A DNA stretch of 64,000 nucleotides from positions 47,218 to 111,217 of the forward strand of contig JBMOPD010000107.1 in the NCBI GenBank assembly GCA_049323615.1. The letters run 5' to 3'. This DNA comes from JBMOPD01 sp049323615 (GTDB lineage: Bacteria > Bacillota > Desulfotomaculia > Desulfotomaculales > Desulfocucumaceae). Position numbers and translations under genes: made by a program. Below the pieces are notes generated by a model. It did no database searches. It was not told where the DNA came from and saw nothing but the letters and a program-made list of their open reading frames with translations. Positions 45,842-52,371 of the stretch are shown one piece after another (position 1 is the stretch's first letter; every line of letters begins with the position of its first letter).

Positions 45842-46224
45842 TTTGGGGCAGGCATTTTAAGCGGGAATCCAGAATTAAGAATCCAGACTCCAGAATGGAT
45901 TTGCATGAAATACCCGACATCAAAATAATTAAATCGTAAGCTGCCGGTTGTTTGCCGGTGGCATTACTATTTTGAAAAAAAAAGTATGCAGAAACAGTTT
46001 ATAATAAAATATAATAATATGAATAGGTTCCCCATATATTACCGGAAAGAAATTACCTAACAGGGGAAACAATAAAAGAGTATACTCGCTTAAGCACTTT
46101 TTACTAGAATTATGAGTTCTTAAATTGGTCTTTTCATTCTGGATTCTGGCTCCTGGATTCTGGCTCCTGGATTCTGGATTCTGACCCGTTAAATCTGCAT
46201 TCTTCTGGGAAGCGAGGTTTTTTC
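45842..46224. repeat. Intergenic island bounded by inverted heptamer arrays
   Basis: No gene is seen in these 383 bases. Five heptamers (GAATCCA, GAATTAA, GAATCCA, GACTCCA, GAATGGA; 45865-45899) stand on the left. Seven (ATTCTGG and CTCCTGG variants; 46136-46184) stand on the right and are the reverse complement type. Between them lie about 230 AT-rich bases with several TATAAT-like runs but no well-spaced promoter. Confidence 0.7.
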
Positions 46225-46908
46225 GTGATACCGCTGAGGGACAGTGTCAGGCCCAGGAGGTCTCCATACATAAACTGGCTGCTGATAGCGCTGAATTTGT
46301 ATGTGTTTATCAGGGAAATAATATTACCCCCGGCCTTGCTGAACGAGGTTTTTTATACCCTGGGGGTGATCCCGTCCAATGTGATCCACCTGATGGTTAC
46401 CGGGGCTGCCCTCGACCCGGTGCTGATCACATTCATAACCGCCATGTTTCTGCATGGCGGATGGATGCACGTGCTGAGCAACATGCTCTTCCTGTGGGTA
46501 TTCGGGGATAACGTGGAGGACCGCCTGGGCCACCTGCGCTATCTCTTGTTTTACCTGGCGGCCGGCATTATAGGGAGCATAGCGCATATCCTGGCCAACC
46601 CCACCTCGGAGGTGCCCATTATCGGGGCCAGCGGCGCCATAGCCGGGGTTCTGGGGGCGTATTTCGTCAGCTTCCCCCGGGCCCGGATACTGGCATTGAT
46701 ACCGATAATTTTTTTCTTCACCCTGGCCGAGATTCCGGCGGTAATATTCCTGGCCATGTGGTTTATCCTGCAGCTCTTTAACGGCGCCGCGTCCCTGGGG
46801 GGGGCGGCCAACACGGTGGCCTGGTGGGCCCATATAGGCGGCTTTGTGGCCGGGGTAATCATCATTAAAATTATGGCCCCCAAAAAAATAAGCTGGTACG
46901 AGCAATAA
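46225..46908 (+). CDS. Rhomboid family intramembrane serine protease
   Basis: 227 residues, six membrane helices. The catalytic dyad is S136 in the IGASGAIAG motif and H203 in WAHIGGFVAG. FLHGGWMHVLSNMLFLWVFG matches the helix-2 His region. Rhomboids cut single-pass proteins within the membrane; the substrate is unknown. The GTG start follows GAGG. It is the first gene after the repeat-bounded gap. Confidence 0.93.
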   Translation: MIPLRDSVRPRRSPYINWLLIALNLYVFIREIILPPALLNEVFYTLGVIPSNVIHLMVTGAALDPVLITFITAMFLHGGWMHVLSNMLFLWVFGDNVEDRLGHLRYLLFYLAAGIIGSIAHILANPTSEVPIIGASGAIAGVLGAYFVSFPRARILALIPIIFFFTLAEIPAVIFLAMWFILQLFNGAASLGGAANTVAWWAHIGGFVAGVIIIKIMAPKKISWYEQ

Positions 46909-46961
46909 AAAGAACAAAAAACGGGTATAATATACGGCGAAAAATTTACGGAGGTTGTCAC

Positions 46962-47219
46962 ATGGGCAGAGATATAAGAATAGTAGGCATACTGGTGGAT
47001 GGAAGGGCGGCGCATGCCCCCGCGGTCCAGGAAGTGCTGACCAGGTACGGTTCCGGGATTCTGATGCGGTGCGGCATACCGGACCCCGGCAGGGAAAGGG
47101 GTATTATTACCCTGACCATGCAGGCCGATGAGAACGAGTACCGCAGTATGGAAACGGAATTGCAAAAAATAAGCGGGGTATCGGTGAAGAGCATGGAACT
47201 GGCCGAAGCTATAGGCTGA
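46962..47219 (+). CDS. TM1266-like ACT-fold regulator
   Basis: 85 residues. IVGILVDGRAAHAPAVQEVL, a C-G-I-P-D turn, GIITLTMQADENEYRSME and the final GVSVKSMELA fit the small ferredoxin-like 'iron-only hydrogenase system regulator' family related to TM1266. There are no hydrogenase genes nearby, so the name should not be read as proof of function. GGAGG precedes ATG. A long inverted repeat lies downstream. Confidence 0.7.
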   Translation: MGRDIRIVGILVDGRAAHAPAVQEVLTRYGSGILMRCGIPDPGRERGIITLTMQADENEYRSMETELQKISGVSVKSMELAEAIG

Positions 47220-47274
47220 TTCGTGAAGGGCCCGTACCGGCGCACCGGCAGTTGAAGCTTGTTCATAAAAAGCA

Positions 47275-47321
47275 TCGGGGGCAGGTAGAAGGTTATTATC
47301 CCTCGTTATACCTGCCCCCGA
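47275..47321. terminator. Long inverted repeat between converging genes
   Basis: A perfect 13-bp stem (TCGGGGGCAGGTA with TACCTGCCCCCGA) around a 21-base loop, tail ATTATTTG. It could end transcription from both the TM1266-like gene and the small minus-strand gene. Confidence 0.65.
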
Positions 47322-47389
47322 TTATTTGCCTTGGTTTTTCTGCTCCACCGGCTTTACCCTCCAATCATAGATTTTTCCATAAACTGGAC

Positions 47390-47500
47390 TTATGCCGGAT
47401 GTGTGCCGTCGCACCTGTCATAATCTTCAGGTTCCGGCTCGATGTCAATACTTTCCAGGCCGATATCCCTGAGTATTTGATCGATAAGCTCCTTTGTCAT
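47390..47500 (-). CDS. Small acidic protein, 36 residues
   Basis: The frame starts MTKELIDQILRDIGLESIDI and ends RCDGTHPA. It is strongly acidic with one Cys. A run of G with GTG lies about five bases before the ATG, and a sigma-A promoter and a leader hairpin lie upstream. These signals make a real gene likely despite its size. Function not recognised. A 114-codon frame on the other strand covers the same bases but has no comparable signals. Confidence 0.65.
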   Translation of the reverse strand: MTKELIDQILRDIGLESIDIEPEPEDYDRCDGTHPA

Positions 47501-47533
47501 TTTACACCCCCCCTCTCAAAATTGGCTGAACAT

Positions 47534-47593
47534 CGTTATTCAGTTAAAAATAACGAGTATCTTGATTATACGCTATATTTGTTAACTGCACAA
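47534..47593 (-). promoter_or_regulatory. Promoter and leader hairpin for the 36-residue gene
   Basis: On the minus strand TTGTGC (47588-47593), a 17-base spacer and TATAAT (47565-47570). Just after the expected start a 7-bp hairpin (CGTTATT with AATAACG, 47534-47555) forms in the leader. Confidence 0.65.
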
Positions 47594-47743
47594 TAAATAA
47601 TCGGTTAAAAAGCTGTAAAAGTTTAATGAGTGGTTGGATTTTTGCGCCGAGTAGCAAGCCCGTCCAGGGAAAACAGGATTAAACCGGAGAATTGAACTTG
47701 CTTTTTTGCCCTTCAGATAGTATATTACTATTATAATTAAAAG

Positions 47744-48068
47744 ATGACCAGAAAATCTGTGAAGGAGAAAAGTAGGCCGGAAACATCCTTGACAGGGAGA
47801 AGGCGTCGGCGACTGGAAGCGCCTTCAGGGAATGACCGGGTGAAGTTCTCTCCGGAGATGCAGGCTGAAGCCGCCTGTGCGGTGTGTAGGCCGGGCCGCT
47901 GTTTTCCCGCGTTAGAGGGAAGGGGTATCGGAACATGTTCCCGTACCTTGCAGAGTGGGTGCGCCGTGCCGTGTTGACCGGCGGTGCGCGCCAATTAGGG
48001 TGGTAACACGGAAAAGGTTAAAAAGCTTTCCGTCCCTAGGGATTAGGGAGGAAAGCTTTTTGTTTTGA
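47744..48068 (+). ncRNA. T-box leader, module 1, probable phenylalanine specifier
   Basis: Stem I begins near 47760: GGAGA pairs with TCTCC at 47849-47853, the left side has the AGTA bulge (47771), and the right side reads GAA-G-TTC. TTC (47846-47848) is therefore the likely specifier, a Phe codon. The T-box proper is AATTAGGGTGGTAACACGG (47993-48011), whose TGGT would pair with the tRNA NCCA end. The terminator (48020-48068) has AAAAAGCTTTCC against GGAAAGCTTTTT and ends in T-rich sequence. TATAAT at 47732-47737 is a likely -10. It controls aroF-pheA. Confidence 0.85.
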
Positions 48069-48070
48069 TC

Positions 48071-48200
48071 CGGGTTATCCCGGGAAACATGCGCCATGAT
48101 ACCCATCGAGTGGGGCCCGGCCAGGGCCAAACGGGGTGGTACCGCGAAAAGCCTGCGATTTCGTCCCTGTGGGGTGGTTGCAGGCTTTCCTGATTTAAAG
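48071..48200 (+). ncRNA. Second T-box antiterminator/terminator module without its own Stem I
   Basis: A second, more canonical T-box (ACGGGGTGGTACCGCG, 48131-48146) is followed by a second terminator hairpin (AAAGCCTGC near 48148-48156 with GCAGGCTTT at 48180-48188). Only about 60 bases separate it from the first terminator, too few for another Stem I. Both modules share TGGT, matching the same tRNA discriminator base. The T-tail of terminator 2 is weak. Confidence 0.75.
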
Positions 48201-48212
48201 GGGGTGGGATAA

Positions 48213-48278
48213 ATGAGCGAAGACGGTTTTTTTAGCCGGCCCCGCCTGAAGAATGTCTTGAATGGATCTCACTGCTGA
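48213..48278 (+). CDS. Possible 21-codon leader peptide
   Basis: ATG 48213 follows AGGGGGTGGG with good spacing and opens MSEDGFFSRPRLKN, closing at TGA 48276-48278. It has two adjacent Phe codons (TTT TTT). It lies between the second T-box terminator and aroF. It may be a leader peptide or the remnant of a lost gene; there is no homology evidence either way. Confidence 0.4.
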   Translation: MSEDGFFSRPRLKNVLNGSHC

Positions 48279-48306
48279 TGGCTGACAGCTTATAGCCGAC
48301 AGCCTG
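48272..48306. repeat. Heptamer tandem repeat before aroF
   Basis: Five units: CTGCTGA, TGGCTGA, CAGCTTA, TAGCCGA, CAGCCTG. The unit type is the same as at 36871-36898. Confidence 0.7.
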
Positions 48307-48361
48307 AAAAATTGGAAAAGGAGGCAGCCCGGTGTTGGAGTAAAAACATCCGGGGAAAATT

Positions 48362-49375
48362 ATGATTATAGTAATGGATATCGGGAGCCCGCAGGAAGAT
48401 GTGGACGCTGTGGTGGAAAGACTGGAAAAACACGGGTTTCAGGCCCACCTGATCAGAGGGGTAAAAAGGATTGTGATAGGCGCGGTGGGGGACCGGGGAG
48501 TAATACCCTCATTGGGGCTGGAAGGCATGGCCGGGGTGATCGGCGTGGTCCCCATAATGCGGCCGTACAAACTGGTCAGCAGGGAGGCCCAGGGCGAAAA
48601 CTCCGTGGTCAGGGTGGGCCACGTGGAAATCGGGGGCAGCGAAATAGTGATCATGGCCGGCCCCTGCGCCGTGGAAACCCCCGGGCAGATGTACGCCGCC
48701 GCCCGGGAGGTCAGCTCCGCCGGGGCGAAAATACTGCGGGGGGGCGCCTTCAAGCCGAGGACATCGCCATACAGCTTCCAGGGACTGGAGGAGGAGGGGC
48801 TGAAGCTCCTGGCCGGGGCGGCAAAGGAGTACGGGCTGGCCGCCGTGACCGAAGTGGTGGACTTGCACAGCCTCGAGGTGGCGCTGAAGTATGTGGATAT
48901 GGTGCAAATCGGGGCCAGAAACATGCAGAATTTCCGCCTGCTGCAGGCCGTAGGGCGGGCGGGCCGCCCGGTGCTGCTGAAAAGGGGCCTTTCCGCCACC
49001 CTGGAGGAGTGGCTGATGGCCGCCGAATATATAGCCACCGAGGGCAACGCCGGCATAGTGCTGTGTGAGCGGGGCATAAGAACATTCGAGACATCCACCA
49101 GGAACACCCTTGATTTGAGCGCGGTTCCGCTGGTAAAAAGCCTGTCGCACCTGCCGGTGATAGTGGACCCCAGCCATGCCACCGGCATGAGGAAGCTGGT
49201 GGGGCCGATGAGCTTTGCGGCGGTGGCCGCCGGGGCCGACGGCCTGCTGGTAGAGGTGCACCCGGAACCGCAGAAGGCGCTGTGTGACGGCCCGCAGTCC
49301 CTCAGCCCCGAGGAGTTTTGGATAATGGCCGGAAAGCTGAAGGCCGTTGCGGCGGCGGTAGGCAGAGTGGCCTGA
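48362..49375 (+). CDS. aroF: 3-deoxy-7-phosphoheptulonate synthase
   Basis: 337 residues, type I-beta DAHP synthase. Residues 1-70 form the ferredoxin-like regulatory domain (MIIVMDIGSPQEDVDAVVERL). The barrel has IMAGPCAVETPGQM, LRGGAFKPRTSPYSFQG, VQIGARNMQNF, LLKRGLSATLEEW and the metal site DPSHATG. It joins PEP and erythrose-4-phosphate at the head of the shikimate pathway. In this subclass the N-domain usually confers Phe/Tyr inhibition. It sits under the T-box leader and is followed by pheA. Confidence 0.95.
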   Translation: MIIVMDIGSPQEDVDAVVERLEKHGFQAHLIRGVKRIVIGAVGDRGVIPSLGLEGMAGVIGVVPIMRPYKLVSREAQGENSVVRVGHVEIGGSEIVIMAGPCAVETPGQMYAAAREVSSAGAKILRGGAFKPRTSPYSFQGLEEEGLKLLAGAAKEYGLAAVTEVVDLHSLEVALKYVDMVQIGARNMQNFRLLQAVGRAGRPVLLKRGLSATLEEWLMAAEYIATEGNAGIVLCERGIRTFETSTRNTLDLSAVPLVKSLSHLPVIVDPSHATGMRKLVGPMSFAAVAAGADGLLVEVHPEPQKALCDGPQSLSPEEFWIMAGKLKAVAAAVGRVA

Positions 49376-49392
49376 GAGACGGGGGGATACTG

Positions 49393-50526
49393 TTGAAAAA
49401 AGTAGGCTACCTGGGCCCCCGGGGGACCTTTACCGAGGCCGCGGCCAGGAAATACCGGGGCAATGACCGGGTGGAGCTTGTCTGCCGCCACAGCCTGCCG
49501 GAAATAGTGGCGGCGGTGAAAAGCGGCCAGCTGGACGAGGCCGTGGTGCCGCTGGAAAACTCCACCGAGGGCGCGGTTAACCAGGTTCTTGACCTGGTTG
49601 CCCAGGTCCCCGGCATAATGTTTTGCGGCGAGGTAATCATGAATATTCACCATAATTTGCTGGTCAGGCCGGGAACCGAAAAAAGCCGGATCAGCCGGGT
49701 GCTGTCCCACCCCCAGGCCCTGGCCCAGTGCAGGGAGTACCTGGCCCGGGAACTGCCCGGACGGGAAACCGAGGAAACCGCCAGCACCGCCCGGGCGGCG
49801 GCCATTGTGGCCGCCTCCCGGGAACCCTGGGCGGCCATAGGAACGCGGCTGGCGGCCGGTAACTACGGCCTGGAAGTGCTGGCGGAAGGCATACAGGACT
49901 GCGCTGAAAACGCCACCCGCTTTATTGTCCTGGGCAGGAATGACGCCGACTGCAGCCCCCGCTGCCGGACTTCCCTGATTGTGGCGGTTAAGGACCGGCC
50001 CGGGGCCCTGTACGTCGTTCTCAGGGAATTTGCCCTGAGGGATATAAACCTTACCAGGATTGAATCAAGGCCGGTAAAGAAAAGGTTGGGCCAGTACCTG
50101 TTTTTTATGGACCTGGAGGGCCACCGCAGCGAGGCCGCGGTGAGCGGGGCCATTGAAGCCATAGCCGGCAAGGCGGCCTGGCTTAAAATCCTGGGGTCGT
50201 ATCCCAGGGACAACGCGGCAGCCTGCCAGGAACCGGCCGGTGCCGGTGAAAAGAATAACACCATCGGGGAATTGAGGGCCGAAATTGACATGGTGGACAG
50301 GCAAATAGTGGAGCTGATCGGTATGCGCACAAGACTGGTGGGGAAGATAGGGCAGTTGAAAAGCGGCCCGGCCGGTGTCAGGGACAGGGCCAGGGAAGAG
50401 GAGGTGGTGCGCCGGGTCCGGGCCCATGCCGCCGCAAAGGGGGCGGACCCGGACATGATTGAGGGCATATACAGGTACATGATTTCCCATTACGTGGAGA
50501 TGCAGGAGGAAGGCTTTAGGATGTAA
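49393..50526 (+). CDS. pheA: Bifunctional prephenate dehydratase / chorismate mutase (domains in PDT-ACT-CM order)
   Basis: 377 residues. Residues 1-180 are prephenate dehydratase (VGYLGPRGTFTEAAA, VPLENSTEGAVNQVLD, NATRFIVLGR). Residues 195-275 are an ACT domain (SLIVAVKDRPGALYVVL, then the ESRP motif that binds Phe). Residues 290-377 are a chorismate mutase of AroQ type (ELRAEIDMVDRQIVELIGMR ... EEEVVRRVR). The Escherichia coli PheA order is CM-PDT-ACT, so the mutase has moved to the other end. TTG 49393 is six bases after GGGGGG. It makes phenylpyruvate for Phe, consistent with a Phe T-box. Confidence 0.93.
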   Translation: MKKVGYLGPRGTFTEAAARKYRGNDRVELVCRHSLPEIVAAVKSGQLDEAVVPLENSTEGAVNQVLDLVAQVPGIMFCGEVIMNIHHNLLVRPGTEKSRISRVLSHPQALAQCREYLARELPGRETEETASTARAAAIVAASREPWAAIGTRLAAGNYGLEVLAEGIQDCAENATRFIVLGRNDADCSPRCRTSLIVAVKDRPGALYVVLREFALRDINLTRIESRPVKKRLGQYLFFMDLEGHRSEAAVSGAIEAIAGKAAWLKILGSYPRDNAAACQEPAGAGEKNNTIGELRAEIDMVDRQIVELIGMRTRLVGKIGQLKSGPAGVRDRAREEEVVRRVRAHAAAKGADPDMIEGIYRYMISHYVEMQEEGFRM

Positions 50527-50552
50527 GGCCGGCCGGGCAAAAATAAATATAA

Positions 50553-50736
50553 GCCACAGAACACAGAGATCACAGAGCAAATTAATTATGGTATAAAAAG
50601 AAGAAATCCAGGGTCAGGAGTCAGAATTCGAAAAGTGATACAATGAATAAAAGAGTGCCTTGTATTCTGACGTTGACTTCTGGATTTCAACTTCTAATTC
50701 TCAGTGACCTCAGTGACCTCTGTGACCTCTGTGGCT
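50553..50736. repeat. Cluster of nonamer and heptamer repeats after pheA
   Basis: CACAGAGAT-type nonamers at 50553-50580. Heptamers (AATCCAG, GGTCAGG, AGTCAGA) lie near 50605-50630 and a second heptamer block near 50668-50698. Four nonamers follow (CTCAGTGAC twice, CTCTGTGAC, CTCTGTGGC; 50700-50735). The outer nonamers are inverted relative to each other. No gene is seen here. Confidence 0.75.
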
Positions 50737-50745
50737 AAATTTAAT

Positions 50746-51045
50746 CTAACCGGCGCACTGTTCCAACAAAAATTGCCTGGCCACCTTGCCTGAAGGGGTA
50801 CGCGGAATCTTGCAGAATGTTACACTGGCAGGGGCTTTGCCCCGGGCTGATTTTTTCAGGCAGTAGCTGATTATTGACTGCGCGCTTAACTGGCCGGTGT
50901 TTTCGGCTTCAACAAAGGCCTTCAGCACCTCACCTCCGGAAGACTGCTGCACCGGGATAACAACGACATCGCTGACGCCCTCGATACGGGCGATCAGTTT
51001 TTCCAGTTCCCTTACCTCTGCGTGCATAGTTGTGGCGCACTCCAT
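50746..51045 (-). CDS. Stand-alone C-terminal domain of an AMP-forming acyl-CoA ligase
   Basis: 99 residues that match only the mobile C-terminal domain of ANL adenylate-forming enzymes: GVSDVVVIPV at the hinge side, LKAFVEAEN, SYCLKKSARGKAPASVTF and the catalytic-lysine motif PRTPSGKVARQFL, which is intact. The 400-residue N-terminal domain is missing, and no fragment of it is seen upstream. ATG 51045 is chosen (GGAGGG about 11 bases before); GTG 51057 would start inside that site. A 49-residue gene with a good promoter precedes it, so it may be expressed rather than dead. Confidence 0.75.
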   Translation of the reverse strand: MECATTMHAEVRELEKLIARIEGVSDVVVIPVQQSSGGEVLKAFVEAENTGQLSAQSIISYCLKKSARGKAPASVTFCKIPRTPSGKVARQFLLEQCAG

Positions 51046-51084
51046 CGCTCCCTTCACCCTCCATACTTTTTTATTTATCTATTT

Positions 51085-51234
51085 TTATTGGTTCCCATCC
51101 TTTATATTTTCCAGGAGTATCCTGAGGTTGTCGACAATATCGATAATGTCCAGCAAATCAATTTGATCGGCGTACTTGGAGAGTATGGCGGTAATCGCTT
51201 CTGCAGCATGTTCGGCTTGTTCGGCGGGAGTCAT
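51085..51234 (-). CDS. Small acidic helical protein, 49 residues
   Basis: The frame starts MTPAEQAEHAAEAITAILSK and ends LLENIKDGNQ; it is probably all-helical and acidic. AGGGGG lies about seven bases before the ATG and a well-formed promoter is upstream. It lies 39 bases before the AMP-ligase C-domain gene on the same strand, so the two are probably an operon. Function not recognised. Confidence 0.7.
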   Translation of the reverse strand: MTPAEQAEHAAEAITAILSKYADQIDLLDIIDIVDNLRILLENIKDGNQ

Positions 51235-51264
51235 ATAAATACCCCCTAACACAAACTTTAACTA

Positions 51265-51293
51265 ATTATATTATTACTTCTTACAGGTTCCAA
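51265..51293 (-). promoter_or_regulatory. Promoter for the 49-residue gene
   Basis: On the minus strand TTGGAA (51288-51293), a 17-base spacer and TATAAT (51265-51270). Confidence 0.75.
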
Positions 51294-51447
51294 TAATTTT
51301 GACCTAAAATGCCGTATATCGGTAGTGACCGGTTTTTTTTCAGCTGTGGAGCCCACGGAGGGGGCCAATTTGAGGGTTGCGTCCATGCACAAAGAAGGCC
51401 GGTAAGGCAGTTTATCAGTTGACAAACAAACGGCGCCGGGGTTAAAT

Positions 51448-52224
51448 ATGACTAAAGGCCTGAGAAAATGGGGGTATTATATGGATAAACACTTTGGGGC
51501 CAGGACGATCGCTATTTACAGCGTCAATGAAAGTTCGGGGAAGTCAACCACCGCCAAGGAACTGGCCGGCTTTTGCCAGATTGAAGGTAAAAAGGCTCTG
51601 CTGGTGGACTTTACCCTGGGCAGGAGCGGCTTCCATTATACAATGGGATTAAGCGGCGAAAAAGACTTGTCTCACTGGGTAAAAGATATTGTCAAAAAAC
51701 TGAGAAAGACCCCATGGTATAAAATTACATACAGCCCGGAGGAAGTTCTCGGTTATACCCATGCCCATGTCACCGGCTTAAGGGTCCTGTCCTGCAAGCA
51801 GGCCGGCATCCCGGAACAAATGCACGAGGTGGTGGGCGTAATTCTCAACGCCCTGGCCCGGTGCGATTTCGACGTTATGGTTTTCGACCTTAATTGCGGT
51901 GTGAGGGATTATATTATCCGGGTCCTGTGCGCTGTGGACACCGTCCTGCTGGTGACCGACACCTACCGTTATGACGTGATCGAAGTGAAAATGGTCATGG
52001 AAAGGCTAAGGGACGCCGGCTGCAGGATGGAACACTTCAAGGTGGTTTTCAACAAAAAGCCGGCCTTTTTTGACGATACCCCGCTGCAGATAGCCGAGGA
52101 GTTCAACCTGCCCATGGCCGGCTCACTGCCGGATTACCCCGATCTGAACCGGAACTTTTTAGCCAACACCGACAGTATAAATGAATACAGCGCGGCGATG
52201 AAAAAGCTGATAGCCGGCATTTAA
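51448..52224 (+). CDS. ParA/MinD-like P-loop ATPase
   Basis: 258 residues, SIMIBI-class. The Walker A region is IYSVNESSGKSTTAKEL, in which the leading 'deviant' Lys of ParA/MinD (K-G-G) is replaced. Switch and Walker B strands follow (ALLVDFTLGRSGF, FDVMVFDLNCGVRDYI), then VLLVTDTYRYDV and a long C-terminal part. ATG 51481 is a good alternative start, six bases after GGGGG. It resembles CpaE/TadZ- or flagellar-type ATPases in outline, but no pilus or flagellar gene is nearby. Role unknown. Confidence 0.7.
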   Translation: MTKGLRKWGYYMDKHFGARTIAIYSVNESSGKSTTAKELAGFCQIEGKKALLVDFTLGRSGFHYTMGLSGEKDLSHWVKDIVKKLRKTPWYKITYSPEEVLGYTHAHVTGLRVLSCKQAGIPEQMHEVVGVILNALARCDFDVMVFDLNCGVRDYIIRVLCAVDTVLLVTDTYRYDVIEVKMVMERLRDAGCRMEHFKVVFNKKPAFFDDTPLQIAEEFNLPMAGSLPDYPDLNRNFLANTDSINEYSAAMKKLIAGI

Positions 52225-52239
52225 AAACAAGGGTTCCCG

Positions 52240-52266
52240 GCGCCGGAGAAATCCCGGCGCTTTTCA
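52240..52266 (+). terminator. Intrinsic terminator after the ParA-like gene
   Basis: A 7-bp stem (GCGCCGG with CCGGCGC), 7-base loop, then TTTT. Confidence 0.8.
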
Positions 52267-52371
52267 TTTGGGTGTAGAAATATGTATAAAAAACTAATAT
52301 AATTATATAACCAGTTGGATGGTTATCCGAACAAGGTTTTGAAATATATTTGACATCCGGAGGGTAGGCGT

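Noticed and set aside
47252..47596. 114-codon plus-strand frame
   Set aside because: It begins inside the inverted repeat and has no family motif. The minus strand over the same bases has a promoter, ribosome site and 36-codon gene.
47744..48200. Two complete tandem T-boxes
   Set aside because: There is room for only one Stem I, so the second unit is only an antiterminator/terminator module.
50746..51057. A simple pseudogene of an acyl-CoA ligase
   Set aside because: No remains of the large N-terminal domain lie upstream. Instead a small gene with its own promoter is there, so a functional short gene is at least as likely.
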